Positions 8,631 through 15,794 of a stretch of DNA of 32,928 nt are shown piece after piece. Where the stretch lies: the NCBI GenBank assembly GCA_014323965.1, contig JACONB010000017.1:1-32928 (forward strand), in the 5' to 3' direction. The stretch comes from Prochloron sp. SP5CPC1. GTDB taxonomy: Bacteria; Cyanobacteriota; Cyanobacteriia; Cyanobacteriales; Prochloraceae. How positions within the stretch are numbered: the stretch's first letter is position 1; each line of letters starts with the position of its first letter. Under the pieces are notes generated by a model, which was not told the DNA's origin, did not search any database, and saw only the letters and a program-made list of their open reading frames with translations. A program made the translations under genes and the position numbers.

Positions 8631-8656
8631 ATCTCAGAATAATTCTAATCTCAGAA
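8631..8656. promoter_or_regulatory. Candidate PerR operator between prx and perR
   Basis: AGAAT-A-ATTCT (8636-8646) is a perfect inverted repeat, and ATCTCAGAA occurs twice as a direct repeat (8631-8639 and 8648-8656). The palindrome covers the prx -10 box on the minus strand, a position suited to repression. Assignment to PerR is inference from location and from the known slr1738 regulon. Confidence 0.5.
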
Positions 8657-8664
8657 AAAGTCAA
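8636..8664 (-). promoter_or_regulatory. Sigma-70-type promoter of the peroxiredoxin gene
   Basis: On the minus strand TTGACT (8659-8664) and TATTCT (8636-8641) are separated by exactly 17 bp. The predicted start site is about 50 bp upstream of the ATG. The -10 box overlaps the AGAATAATTCT palindrome. Confidence 0.6.
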
Positions 8665-8689
8665 TAGTAAGAAATACCTTTAGCCACTA

Positions 8690-8718
8690 TTGACCAGGAA
8701 AAGCTAAGATAGTAGTAT
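8690..8718 (+). promoter_or_regulatory. Sigma-70-type promoter of perR
   Basis: TTGACC (8690-8695) and TAGTAT (8713-8718) are separated by 17 bp, giving a short leader before the ATG at 8741. The box lies about 35 bp from the operator-like repeats, so it may be less tightly repressed than prx. Confidence 0.55.
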
Positions 8719-8740
8719 CTGTAAATCCGTGGGCGGAGCC

Positions 8741-9166
8741 ATGAGTAAGGGAAATCTGAGAGACGTCATTGTCAATAGGTTGAAATCCAAGGGCTTGAGA
8801 GTAACGCCCCAGCGGTTTGCTGTTTATGCCAATCTCTGCTCCCGCAGGGATCACCCCACAGTGGAGCAAATTCTTAAGGATCTGAATCAGGATTTTCCCA
8901 TCTCTTCTCAAGCGACGGTTTATACTTCCCTCCAAGCACTGCGCAAAGTTGGCTTAGTGAAAGAAGTGTTGTTAGAAGAGGGGGTATCCCGTTACGATGC
9001 CAACGTAGAACCCCACCATCACTTCCACTGTCGTCAGTGCGGTAGCATAAAAGATGTACCTTGGGATACCTTTGATAGTTTTAACCTGGAACGGTTACCC
9101 TATTTAGCAGAGAGCTATGAAGTGACGATTCGGGGTTTGTGCGATCGCTGTACAGGAAATAATTAA
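8741..9166 (+). CDS. perR: Fur-family peroxide-responsive regulator, PerR type
   Basis: A 141-residue Fur-family protein from the ATG at 8741 (a GTG at 8729 would add four residues; GGAG sits very close to the ATG). The N-terminal winged helix includes RVTPQRFAVYANL and the recognition helix SSQATVYTSLQALRKVGLV. The dimerisation domain has PHHHFHCRQCG and a C-terminal CDRC, giving two CxxC pairs for structural zinc. IKDV carries Asp where Fur has Glu, as in the B. subtilis PerR regulatory metal site. Divergent from prxII, as for slr1738 in Synechocystis. Expected to repress prxII and lose repression on peroxide. Confidence 0.88.
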   Translation: MSKGNLRDVIVNRLKSKGLRVTPQRFAVYANLCSRRDHPTVEQILKDLNQDFPISSQATVYTSLQALRKVGLVKEVLLEEGVSRYDANVEPHHHFHCRQCGSIKDVPWDTFDSFNLERLPYLAESYEVTIRGLCDRCTGNN

Positions 9167-9177
9167 TCGAATATAAT
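9149..9177 (+). promoter_or_regulatory. Candidate promoter of the parDE-type module
   Basis: TGTACA (9149-9154) and a perfect TATAAT (9172-9177) are 17 bp apart, starting within the end of perR. The predicted start is about 20 bp before the antitoxin ATG. Only the -10 matches consensus fully. Confidence 0.4.
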
Positions 9178-9201
9178 CTTGACAAGAAAAGAGTAGTAGC
9201 A

Positions 9202-9468
9202 ATGAATGTATCCCTAGCCCCTGAACTTGAACAGTTTGTGAATGCAAAAATCTCCAGCGGTTTGTATCGCGATGCTAGCGAAGTCATCAGCACCGCACTG
9301 CACATGATGAACGAGCAGGAGCATTTTACCCACCTTGAACAAGATTGGTTACGTTCGGAAATTGACATCGGCTGGCAAGAGGCAGAACTTGGTATATTTG
9401 TTGAGTGTACCCCAGAAACTATTATGGCCAAGGCCAGCTCCCTGGACTTGGTGCAAACTGATGAGTAA
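9202..9468 (+). CDS. ParD-like antitoxin of a type II toxin-antitoxin pair
   Basis: An 88-residue protein beginning MNVSLAPELEQFVNAKISSGLYRDASEVISTALHMM in sense (ribbon-helix-helix DNA-binding region, first 45 residues), a hallmark of the ParD/CC2985 family. The C-terminal part, LRSEIDIGWQEAELGIF, should wrap around the toxin. It overlaps the toxin gene by 8 bp, the usual antitoxin-first arrangement, which supports coupled translation and autoregulation through the RHH domain. It lies 35 bp downstream of perR on the same strand but has its own candidate promoter. Confidence 0.85.
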   Translation: MNVSLAPELEQFVNAKISSGLYRDASEVISTALHMMNEQEHFTHLEQDWLRSEIDIGWQEAELGIFVECTPETIMAKASSLDLVQTDE

Positions 9469-9766
9469 GTATTCCTTGACACGACAGGCAGAGGCCGATA
9501 TGGTCGGTATTGCCCGCTATACCCGACGGCAATGGAATGAAACCCAGGAGGAAAAATATATTCAAGAACTTTTCGAGGCTTTAGCTCAAATTGCCAACAA
9601 TCCAGGAATAGGCCGCCAGTATAATAAATTAAAACCGGGACTGCGGATTAAAACGTACAAGAAGTTGCATTATATTTGTTATCGTGTGATGGAGGATCAA
9701 GTTGAGATTCTAAGGATATTACACGCAAAACAAAATATACAGCAGCAGATTGCAAAACTCCGCTAA
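9461..9766 (+). CDS. ParE/RelE-superfamily toxin
   Basis: Starts at ATG 9461, overlapping the antitoxin stop by 8 bp; the open frame extends further upstream but those residues are out of family. The 101-residue product begins MSKYSLTRQAEADMVGIARYT, then NNPGIGRQYNKLKPGLRIKTYKKLHYICYRV and ends VEILRILHAKQNIQQQI. This is the ParE-like layout, with the D-I-x-x-I helix, the G-R strand and the final ILH motif. Family members inhibit DNA gyrase or translation; which applies here is not known. The pair looks intact. Confidence 0.85.
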   Translation: MSKYSLTRQAEADMVGIARYTRRQWNETQEEKYIQELFEALAQIANNPGIGRQYNKLKPGLRIKTYKKLHYICYRVMEDQVEILRILHAKQNIQQQIAKLR

Positions 9767-9777
9767 GAAGCTCTGAT

Positions 9778-10440
9778 TCATTGTTTTTGCATTTTCATCG
9801 ACTTCTTCATTGTTGACAAAAAAGCTTTAATTGCCTCGGGACTAGGTTCAGTTTTCTGCCATGCAGAACGTTGGCTAAGACGATGGCACCAACCTTGCAG
9901 TTGGGGATACTCCTCCAGGGTAATACCCAGACTGGGTAACCGGGTAACTACAGTTCCAGCCACAATATCTCCCAGTGAAACAGAATTGCTGCCAAAATAA
10001 GGGTTATCTCCTAAATGACTCTCAAAAAATGCCAATACAGTAGCTATCTTTTGCCGTGACTGTTCCAGCCTTTCTTCGGAATGTTCCCCAATACCCATTA
10101 CTTGTTGAATTAGGGGCATTATTCCTGGAACCAGTTCGTTAACTGTTATCATTTCTACCATGCGCACCACCGCTAAATTTTGAGGTTCTCGCGGTAACAG
10201 TGCTGGTTCTGGATATTTGGCCTCCAAATAATCTAAAATTGCCAGAGACTCCACTACCTTAAAGTCATCATCTACCAAAACAGGGACGTGATGAAAGGGG
10301 TTGATAGCCAGAAAATCGGGCTGCATTTGCTCCCCATCTAATTTGAAGCGAATTTCCTCAAATTCAATTTCTTTTTCTAAGAGTGTAATCCAGACGCGAC
10401 GAGTATTCCAGGAAATAGCGTGATTGTAAAATTTTAACAT
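9778..10440 (-). CDS. Glutathione S-transferase family protein
   Basis: Starts at ATG 10440 (MLKFYNHAISWNTRRVWI), where the thioredoxin-like N-domain begins; an upstream in-frame start at 10494 would add an unrelated 18 residues overlapping the divergent phzF gene. The N-domain contains NPFHHVPVLVDDDFKVVESLAI, with the cis-Pro VPVL motif and the VES glutathione-binding motif. The helical C-domain follows (SVSLGDIVAGTVV, the S/N-capping motif). About 220 residues, normal length. Likely role is conjugation or reduction of electrophiles with glutathione; the specific substrate is unknown. It is convergent with the ParE-type toxin, only 11 bp between the stops. Confidence 0.88.
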   Translation of the reverse strand: MLKFYNHAISWNTRRVWITLLEKEIEFEEIRFKLDGEQMQPDFLAINPFHHVPVLVDDDFKVVESLAILDYLEAKYPEPALLPREPQNLAVVRMVEMITVNELVPGIMPLIQQVMGIGEHSEERLEQSRQKIATVLAFFESHLGDNPYFGSNSVSLGDIVAGTVVTRLPSLGITLEEYPQLQGWCHRLSQRSAWQKTEPSPEAIKAFLSTMKKSMKMQKQ

Positions 10441-10450
10441 TTTGCATTTG

Positions 10451-10479
10451 TTGTTGTTTAACCCATTATACATTATAAT
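10451..10479 (+). promoter_or_regulatory. Candidate promoter of the phzF-like gene
   Basis: A perfect TATAAT (10474-10479) lies 6 bp before the ATG at 10486, with TTGTTG (10451-10456) 17 bp upstream. If used, the mRNA would be leaderless or nearly so. The -35 match is weak. Confidence 0.35.
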
Positions 10480-10485
10480 AGAGAA

Positions 10486-11328
10486 ATGAACCAATTACCT
10501 TTTGTGCAAGTTGATGTTTTCACGTCCCGTCCTTTTCGCGGTAACCCCCTGGCTGTAATTCTAAATGCAGACAGACTTACTCAAGAGGAAATGCAGGGTA
10601 TTGCTCACTGGACAAACCTTTCCGAAACTGCCTTTATCTGTTCCTCTACCATAGCTGACTATCGCTTAAGAATTTTCACTCCCGAACGAGAATTACCCTT
10701 TGCAGGACATCCTACCATTGGTTCCGCTCACGCTGTCAGGGAAGGAGGTATTCTGAGTAAGAAGAGGACAGATTTTACTCAGGAGTGTGGTGCGGGAGTG
10801 ATACCTTTGAGAGTAGATAAAGAAGGGAATATTTACGCTCGCGTTCCAAGACCTAAGCTACTGGATATTCAAATTGAACTGAAAGAGCTAAGTCAAGCTA
10901 TCCCTGCTAACAATATTATAGAACCCATATCCATTGACGTTGGACCTATTTGGTTAGTTGCTCGTCTCGAAACACCAGAATTAGTAAATTCACTTCAGGT
11001 TAATTTTTCTGAATTAACAACCTTGAGTAATGCAGCTGGTATTGTAGGAGTTACTGTCTATGGTTTTAACCAAGATGGTACAATACAAGTGCGTTCCTTT
11101 GCCCCAGTTTTAGGAGTGAACGAAGATCCAGTCTGCGGTAGCGGAAATGCAGCAGTAGCAGCCCATATTAAAGCCACAAACCAGAGAGAATATGTAGGAG
11201 ACACCTATACAGCATATCAAGGAGAAGCTTTGGGAAGAAATGGTAAAGTGAAAGTGTGTTTTGAAGGAGATGACATTCTTATTGGTGGCACAGCAATTAC
11301 TGTCATTAATGGTAACATTTCCCCATAA
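10486..11328 (+). CDS. PhzF-family isomerase/epimerase-like protein
   Basis: A 280-residue protein of the PhzF family (diaminopimelate-epimerase-like fold). The opening QVDVFTSRPFRGNPLAVI, then NLSETAFI with the catalytic Glu47, then LPFAGHPTIGSAHAV are conserved. The second half has EDPVCGSGNAAVAAHI, the family's C-terminal signature. No phenazine genes are nearby, so phenazine synthesis is not implied; most family members have unknown substrates. Divergent from the GST gene with 45 bp between the starts. It may be co-transcribed with the downstream glutaredoxin-like gene, though a dispersed repeat sits in the 65-bp spacer. Confidence 0.85.
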   Translation: MNQLPFVQVDVFTSRPFRGNPLAVILNADRLTQEEMQGIAHWTNLSETAFICSSTIADYRLRIFTPERELPFAGHPTIGSAHAVREGGILSKKRTDFTQECGAGVIPLRVDKEGNIYARVPRPKLLDIQIELKELSQAIPANNIIEPISIDVGPIWLVARLETPELVNSLQVNFSELTTLSNAAGIVGVTVYGFNQDGTIQVRSFAPVLGVNEDPVCGSGNAAVAAHIKATNQREYVGDTYTAYQGEALGRNGKVKVCFEGDDILIGGTAITVINGNISP

Positions 11329-11345
11329 CCCCTATCTCTTCTACT

Positions 11346-11376
11346 CTCTCCGCGCCTCTGTGCCTCTGCGTGAAAC
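11346..11376. repeat. CTCTGCGCCTCTG-type dispersed repeat
   Basis: Reads CGCGCCTCTGTGCCTCTG then CGTGAAAC. Related versions occur at 15638-15667, 25786-25802, 26264-26300, 27222-27253 and, in the other orientation, 32849-32876. Such sequences are common just before or after genes in cyanobacterial genomes. Confidence 0.6.
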
Positions 11377-11393
11377 ATCACCATTAAATAATC

Positions 11394-11663
11394 ATGAAAC
11401 TCATCTTATATAGCAAACCCGGTTGTCACCTCTGTGAAGGATTGGAAGAAAAATTAAGACAAATGGAAAACTTAGCCATAGAATTGGAGATAAGAGATAT
11501 AACCACAAGAGAGGATTGGTTTGCAGCCTATGAATACGAAGTGCCAGTATTAACCCTCCGGCATCGCGGATGGCGGAGGGGAGACAGGGAAGAAATCTTA
11601 CCTCGTCCCAACCCCCGCGCTTCTGTACTACTATTGGAACGAATGTTACAAAAATATGTGTAA
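11394..11663 (+). CDS. Glutaredoxin-family (DUF836-like) protein with hairpin insertion
   Basis: An 89-residue protein with the redox motif CHLC in SKPGCHLCEGLEEKLRQ and a cis-Pro strand YEVPVLT, the layout of short cyanobacterial glutaredoxin-like proteins ending in PRPNPRASVLLLERMLQKY. Between VPVLT and EEILPRP the family normally has a short turn; here LRHRGWRRGDR is encoded, and its DNA is a 27-bp imperfect hairpin (11554-11580) related to hairpins elsewhere in the window. The frame is kept, so the gene may be functional with a basic loop. MurE starts 41 bp downstream, so the two may be co-transcribed. Confidence 0.8.
   Translation: MKLILYSKPGCHLCEGLEEKLRQMENLAIELEIRDITTREDWFAAYEYEVPVLTLRHRGWRRGDREEILPRPNPRASVLLLERMLQKYV
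11554..11580 (+). repeat. Short imperfect hairpin, GGCAT/ATGGC family, copy 2 (inside a gene)
   Basis: Arms CCCTCCGGCATC (11554-11565) and GATGGCGGAGGG (11569-11580) pair at 11 of 12 positions around a GCG loop, with the same G-G mismatch as copy 1. The outer stem sequence differs from copy 1 but stays paired. It encodes basic residues in the glutaredoxin-like protein. Confidence 0.8.
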
Positions 11664-11704
11664 CAACATATATCAAGCTACAAACAGGTACCAGAGAGGT
11701 TTCC

Positions 11705-13189
11705 ATGAAGCTGCGCGAGTTATTGGTCAAAGTTGACACCATAGTCCAAATACCCGAACACCCCGCACTAGAAGTAGAAGCGCAAGGCATTCAAACTAAT
11801 TCCCAGGAATGCGGTCCAGGAGATTTATTTATCGGTATACCGGGAACCCGGGTAGACGGAGGGGAGTTTTGGCAAAGTGCCATGGCTAAAGGTGCGATCG
11901 CCGCCCTCATAACTCCCTCTTCAGCAGCTAAATGCCCCCCAAAACCAGATAGCTGCGTCATTCTCACCCCAGATCCCATAGCTACCTGTGCAGCAGTAGC
12001 AGGAGCGTTCTTCAATTATCCGGCCCAACAATTAAAATTAATCGGTGTTACGGGAACCAATGGTAAAACCACCACCACTCATTTAATCGAATTTTTCCTC
12101 ACTAATGCTCAATTACCAACAGCCCTCCTGGGAACTCTCTACACTCGTTGGCCTGGTTTTGCCCAAACTGCCCTCCACACTACCCCTTTCGCCCTCCAGT
12201 TGCAAGAACAGCTGGCAGCAGCTTTCAAAGCAGGTAGTGAATTTGCGGTCATGGAAGTCTCCTCCCACGCTTTAGCCCAAAGACGGGTACTGGGTTGTCC
12301 TTTTGAAGTGGGGGTCTTTACCAATTTAACTCAAGATCACCTAGACTACCATCACAATATGGAAGATTACTTCGCTGCTAAAGCCCAGTTATTCAGTCCA
12401 GAATATCTGAAAACCCGCGCTATAATTAATCAAGATGATCTCTATGGGAAGCGTTTACTGAAAAATCTCAGTAGAGATCAGGTTTGGAGTTATAGTATCA
12501 ACGACTCCAAGGCGGATCTCTGGACTTCTAACCTTATTTACGAACCCACGGGAGTAAAAGGAATATTGCACTCTCCTACAGGAGCCGCACCTTTTAGTTC
12601 CCCATTAGTAGGTCAATTCAATTTAGCTAATCTTTTGGCAGCGGTAGGAACTGTTTTGCATTTTGGGTTAGATTTAGAGTCTATATTAACCAACTTACCC
12701 AACTTTTCCGGCGTTCCTGGGAGAATGGAACGGGTGCAAATTAGTCCGAAACAGGATATTAGTGTGATTGTGGATTATGCCCATACCCCAGATAGTTTAG
12801 ATAATTTGCTCAGAGCATCCCGCCCCTTTATTTCGGGTAAAATGATATGCGTTTTTGGTTGTGGAGGGGATCGCGATCGCACCAAACGTCCTTTGATGGG
12901 TAAAATAGCAGCAGAATTAGCTGATATAGTGATAGTTACTTCCGATAACCCCCGCACGGAAGACCCAGAAAAGATATGGTCGGATATTGTAGCAGGAATT
13001 CCTCCAAATTACAAGCCCATAGTTCTAGGCGATCGCGCTACGGCCATTGAAACTGCTATTCGGAATGCAAAACCAGGAGACGGAGTCTTCATTGCGGGAA
13101 AAGGTCATGAAGATTACCAGATTTTGGGGACAGAAAAAATCCACTTTGATGATCGGGAACAAGCGCGAAATGCAATAGCTGCCAGATAG
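11705..13189 (+). CDS. murE: UDP-N-acetylmuramoyl-tripeptide synthetase (meso-DAP-adding)
   Basis: The ATG at 11705 follows AGAGG at normal distance; the 494-residue length fits MurE. It adds meso-diaminopimelate to UDP-MurNAc-L-Ala-D-Glu in cytoplasmic peptidoglycan synthesis. Visible motifs: P-loop GVTGTNGKTTTTHL with Lys121; EVSSHAL; the carbamylated-Lys region YFAAKAQLF; NLANLLAA; YAHTPDSL; GCGGDRDRTKRPLM; and DNPRTEDP, the motif for meso-DAP rather than lysine. The end GKGHEDYQ is conserved. A hairpin-forming dispersed repeat (13191-13209) follows the stop and may act as terminator. No damage seen. Confidence 0.95.
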   Translation: MKLRELLVKVDTIVQIPEHPALEVEAQGIQTNSQECGPGDLFIGIPGTRVDGGEFWQSAMAKGAIAALITPSSAAKCPPKPDSCVILTPDPIATCAAVAGAFFNYPAQQLKLIGVTGTNGKTTTTHLIEFFLTNAQLPTALLGTLYTRWPGFAQTALHTTPFALQLQEQLAAAFKAGSEFAVMEVSSHALAQRRVLGCPFEVGVFTNLTQDHLDYHHNMEDYFAAKAQLFSPEYLKTRAIINQDDLYGKRLLKNLSRDQVWSYSINDSKADLWTSNLIYEPTGVKGILHSPTGAAPFSSPLVGQFNLANLLAAVGTVLHFGLDLESILTNLPNFSGVPGRMERVQISPKQDISVIVDYAHTPDSLDNLLRASRPFISGKMICVFGCGGDRDRTKRPLMGKIAAELADIVIVTSDNPRTEDPEKIWSDIVAGIPPNYKPIVLGDRATAIETAIRNAKPGDGVFIAGKGHEDYQILGTEKIHFDDREQARNAIAAR

Positions 13190-13190
13190 T

Positions 13191-13210
13191 AGGGTGGGCA
13201 TTGCCCACCA
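13191..13210. repeat. GGTGGGCA-T-TGCCCACC inverted repeat after murE
   Basis: Directly follows the murE stop codon. GTAGGGTGGGCATTGCCCACC-type phrases are dispersed in cyanobacteria; a degenerate relative (GGTGGGCATCGCTCAC) occurs at 15778. It could serve as a terminator, but no T-run follows. Confidence 0.5.
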
Positions 13211-13283
13211 ATTTCCTGTATCTGATGTCTTTTAGTATATAATAAAGGTTATCCTTGATAATCAACATAAATTGTAACATATA

Positions 13284-14120
13284 ATGCCTTTTGACAGTAC
13301 ATGCAAATTCATCGCCGAAAACTTCTCTGAAGATATAGCTACCTGGTTACTAGGAAAACCCGTTACTTTAACCAAGATAGAACCCTCAGAACTTTCCGTA
13401 GAACCGATTAGAGCCGATTCCTTAATCCTTCTCGAGTCCAAAAAACAAATATTGCACATAGAATTCCAGGTAGATCCAAAACTTGATGTTCCCTTTCGGG
13501 AAGCAGATTATCGCCTGCGATTACATCGAATTTTCCCGGATAAGTCAGTGTGTCAGATAGTGATCTATCTCAGAAAAATTAATTCACCTCTAGTATATCA
13601 AGATAAATTCCAGATAGATGGAATGTGTCATCGCTATGAAGTGATAAGATTATGGGAGTGTGACGTGGAACAATTTCTCCACTTACCAGGTTTGTTACCT
13701 TTTGCGGTGCTGAGTCGCACCAAAAATCCCAAGGAAACCCTTGCTACTGTTGCAAGCAAAATTGAGACTATTCCTGAAGAGAGAGAAAGGAGCAACATAG
13801 CTTCCTCCACAGCTGTTTTAGCTGGGTTATTATATTCTAAAGACGTCATTACCCAAATATTGAGGCAAGATATTATGAAAGAATCCACTATGTATCAAGC
13901 AATAAAGGCGGAAGGTTTCCAACAGGGAATGGAACGGGGAATGGAACGGGGAGAGCGATCGCTCCTACTTCGACAGCTCAACCGTCGTTTTGGGGTGGTA
14001 TCATCAGAGTTAATCTCTCAAATTGAGACTCTACCTTCGTCAAAACTAGAAGACTTGGGGGAAGCTTTGCTCGATTTTAGAGAAGAAGCTGATTTATACT
14101 CCTGGTTCCAGTCTCATTAA
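13284..14120 (+). CDS. Rpn/PD-(D/E)XK nuclease-like protein with DUF4351-type tail
   Basis: A 278-residue protein. The N-terminal part has RADSLILLE and ILHIEFQVDPKLDVPFREADYRLRLHR, the D and E-x-Q of the PD-(D/E)XK core found in the Rpn family (recombination-promoting nuclease / putative transposase). The C-terminus, LLLRQLNRRFGVVSSELISQIETL, is the DUF4351 helical domain common in cyanobacterial members. A tandem repeat of 12 bp encodes GMERGMERG between the domains (about 13925-13950). Such genes are often multi-copy; whether they act as nucleases in cyanobacteria is unknown. A TATAAT at 13238-13243 is a possible -10. Confidence 0.8.
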   Translation: MPFDSTCKFIAENFSEDIATWLLGKPVTLTKIEPSELSVEPIRADSLILLESKKQILHIEFQVDPKLDVPFREADYRLRLHRIFPDKSVCQIVIYLRKINSPLVYQDKFQIDGMCHRYEVIRLWECDVEQFLHLPGLLPFAVLSRTKNPKETLATVASKIETIPEERERSNIASSTAVLAGLLYSKDVITQILRQDIMKESTMYQAIKAEGFQQGMERGMERGERSLLLRQLNRRFGVVSSELISQIETLPSSKLEDLGEALLDFREEADLYSWFQSH

Positions 14121-14136
14121 CACGTACCTTAATACC

Positions 14137-14214
14137 GTAGGTTGGGTAGAGCGCAAGGGTTACCCAACATATATTGGTTGGTTTTGTTGGGTTTCGTTCC
14201 CCAACCCAATCTAC
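14137..14214. repeat. GTAGGTTGGG repeat with inverted ends (MITE-like)
   Basis: Starts GTAGGTTGGGTAGAGCGCAA and ends CCCCAACCCAATCTAC, so its ends form an imperfect inverted repeat, and an inner TACCCAACA/TGTTGGGTT pair forms another stem. This is a well-known dispersed sequence of filamentous cyanobacteria. It lies between two convergent genes and may end transcription of both. Confidence 0.65.
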
Positions 14215-14235
14215 AGTTTTATGATTATCATTTTT

Positions 14236-15618
14236 TTACCGATAATCATAATAGTCTGTGCACTCGTTTTCATCTAATCTATGTACATATTCATATGCGT
14301 CAAATAGTAATTCAAAATGTTGGATAAAGCTATTTGGGCAGGGTAGGTGTCCTTGTGATGCATTAATGTCGAACACGAGGTCTTTGTAGTCTATCCACCC
14401 CCACCACCGCCTCCATCCAACAGCTACGCCCAACTTTATCGCTATTTCATAATCCCACTCCCAGATTTCACCCAAACTTTCCCAGGTTCCACCCAAACTT
14501 TCCCAGATACGCCTCTGAACACTAAAACCGAAGCGCCCAGAGGAATATTTCACCCACAACTGGTCTATAGTGCTCAAGTCGGTTGTAAAGTCGGTTAGAA
14601 GCACGTATTCAATCAACGAATCATATTCCTCTGGGTCAGCAGCACGTAACATGACTAGGACCAGATCTGTTTCCTCGTTCGCCTCCTTCCACTTCCCCGC
14701 TGCTAATAAATCCCTCAACTTAGTATAATCCACCCCCACTTCTGTCAGAAGAGGAACATCTTTAGGAAACAAATCCAACCACGCTTTCACAGAAGATGGA
14801 CGTTTTTGAGGTGACAAAGTCATCCCTTGAATAATAGCTTCCTCCAACTGGCTACTTATTTCGGGATTATATTTAGTAGGAAGTTTGAGTTTACGCCCAG
14901 AATACTTACGCGCTAAGGAAGGAGTAGGAGTTTTAGCTGTCACCAAATAATACAAAGACGCTGCGAGAGTATAAACGTCAATAGTAGGAGCGAGGAGCAA
15001 CTCCCTCAAATTTACCTCATCCTCATCCTCATCCTCCTCATCTTGTTCCCCTAAAATCTGTTCCCAGGAAGCAAAAGCAATGTTTGCTGCGTGACTCATA
15101 CTTTGGGTTCCCACATTTTTAGCAATACCAAAATCAATCAAAACAACGTTCCCATTATCTTCCCGGAGCATCATATTCCCTGGATGAGCATCCCGATGAA
15201 TAATCCCTGCTTCATGACAAACAGTTAAAGCGGAACAAATTTGCTTAATATACTCCACCGCCTTCTCTTCAGACAACTTCCCCTTTTCCTGCACCAGATT
15301 ATATAAACTATCCCCCGGAATATAATCCATGACGAGACAAGGTAAATCCCCTTCCGTGAAAAAGTCCGTTATCCTCACGATATGACTATGAGGTACTTGA
15401 CTTAATTGAGCCAGACGTCGCCCTTCCTTCTTAAACCGCTCCAAATACTTCTGATAATTCCCATCATGTTGAAGCTTTGCATTAGGAGTTTTCAAAACAA
15501 CATAGTACTCCAATTCCAAGTGCCATGCTTTATAGGTAGAGCCGAAACCCCCAGTACCCAACTCCTTTTTAATTTCATAGGGACGATTTTTCAACCTATC
15601 CCCTGCTCTAAACACCAT
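14236..15618 (-). CDS. Ser/Thr protein kinase with C-terminal GUN4 domain
   Basis: From ATG 15618 (AAGGAG upstream) the protein has 460 residues. Kinase motifs: G-loop GTGGFG 21-26, Lys43 in VVLKTPN, HRDAHPGN at 141-148, IDFGIAK at 161-167. The usual A-P-E region is replaced by SWEQILG followed by an acidic run (EQDEEDEDEDEVN), encoded by CCTCAT repeats. The GUN4 domain begins near residue 294 (VGVDYTKLRDLLAAGKWKEA), with LWVKYSSGRFGFSVQRRIW and ends ASQGHLP. GUN4 binds Mg-porphyrins in chlorophyll synthesis; fused to kinases it may sense tetrapyrroles, which is not proven. A 21-bp tandem duplication (14469-14506) adds WESLGGT within the GUN4 part. A shortened relative is at 26308. Confidence 0.88.
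   Translation of the reverse strand: MVFRAGDRLKNRPYEIKKELGTGGFGSTYKAWHLELEYYVVLKTPNAKLQHDGNYQKYLERFKKEGRRLAQLSQVPHSHIVRITDFFTEGDLPCLVMDYIPGDSLYNLVQEKGKLSEEKAVEYIKQICSALTVCHEAGIIHRDAHPGNMMLREDNGNVVLIDFGIAKNVGTQSMSHAANIAFASWEQILGEQDEEDEDEDEVNLRELLLAPTIDVYTLAASLYYLVTAKTPTPSLARKYSGRKLKLPTKYNPEISSQLEEAIIQGMTLSPQKRPSSVKAWLDLFPKDVPLLTEVGVDYTKLRDLLAAGKWKEANEETDLVLVMLRAADPEEYDSLIEYVLLTDFTTDLSTIDQLWVKYSSGRFGFSVQRRIWESLGGTWESLGEIWEWDYEIAIKLGVAVGWRRWWGWIDYKDLVFDINASQGHLPCPNSFIQHFELLFDAYEYVHRLDENECTDYYDYR
14469..14506. repeat. 21-bp tandem duplication in the GUN4-coding part
   Basis: CACCCAAACTTTCCCAG occurs at 14469-14485 and again at 14490-14506, giving the protein WESLGGTWESLGEI. It is in frame, so it lengthens a loop after RRIW rather than breaking the gene. 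Confidence 0.8.
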
Positions 15619-15637
15619 TTTGTCTCCTTTTCTCCTC

Positions 15638-15667
15638 CCTCTGTGTCTCTGCGCCTCTGGGCGAAAC
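15638..15667 (-). repeat. CTCTGCGCCTCTG-type repeat in the kinase leader
   Basis: The repeat lies directly upstream of the kinase ribosome-binding site. On the coding strand it reads GTTTCGCCCAGAGGCGCAGA then GACACAGAGG. It continues upstream into a 36-bp segment (15659-15694) identical to 26238-26273. Confidence 0.65.
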
Positions 15668-15794
15668 ACAATCAAAAAATTGCCACAAATCTAGTATACC
15701 ATGATAATAAAATAAAAACCCCGCCTTTGCGCTGGAGCGAGTCTTCGAGCGGCTACTTGGCGCGAAACAATACCCATGGTGGGCATCGCTCACT

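Noticed and set aside
10486..11328. Phenazine biosynthesis
   Set aside because: PhzF-like proteins are widespread without phenazine genes, and no other phz gene is present.
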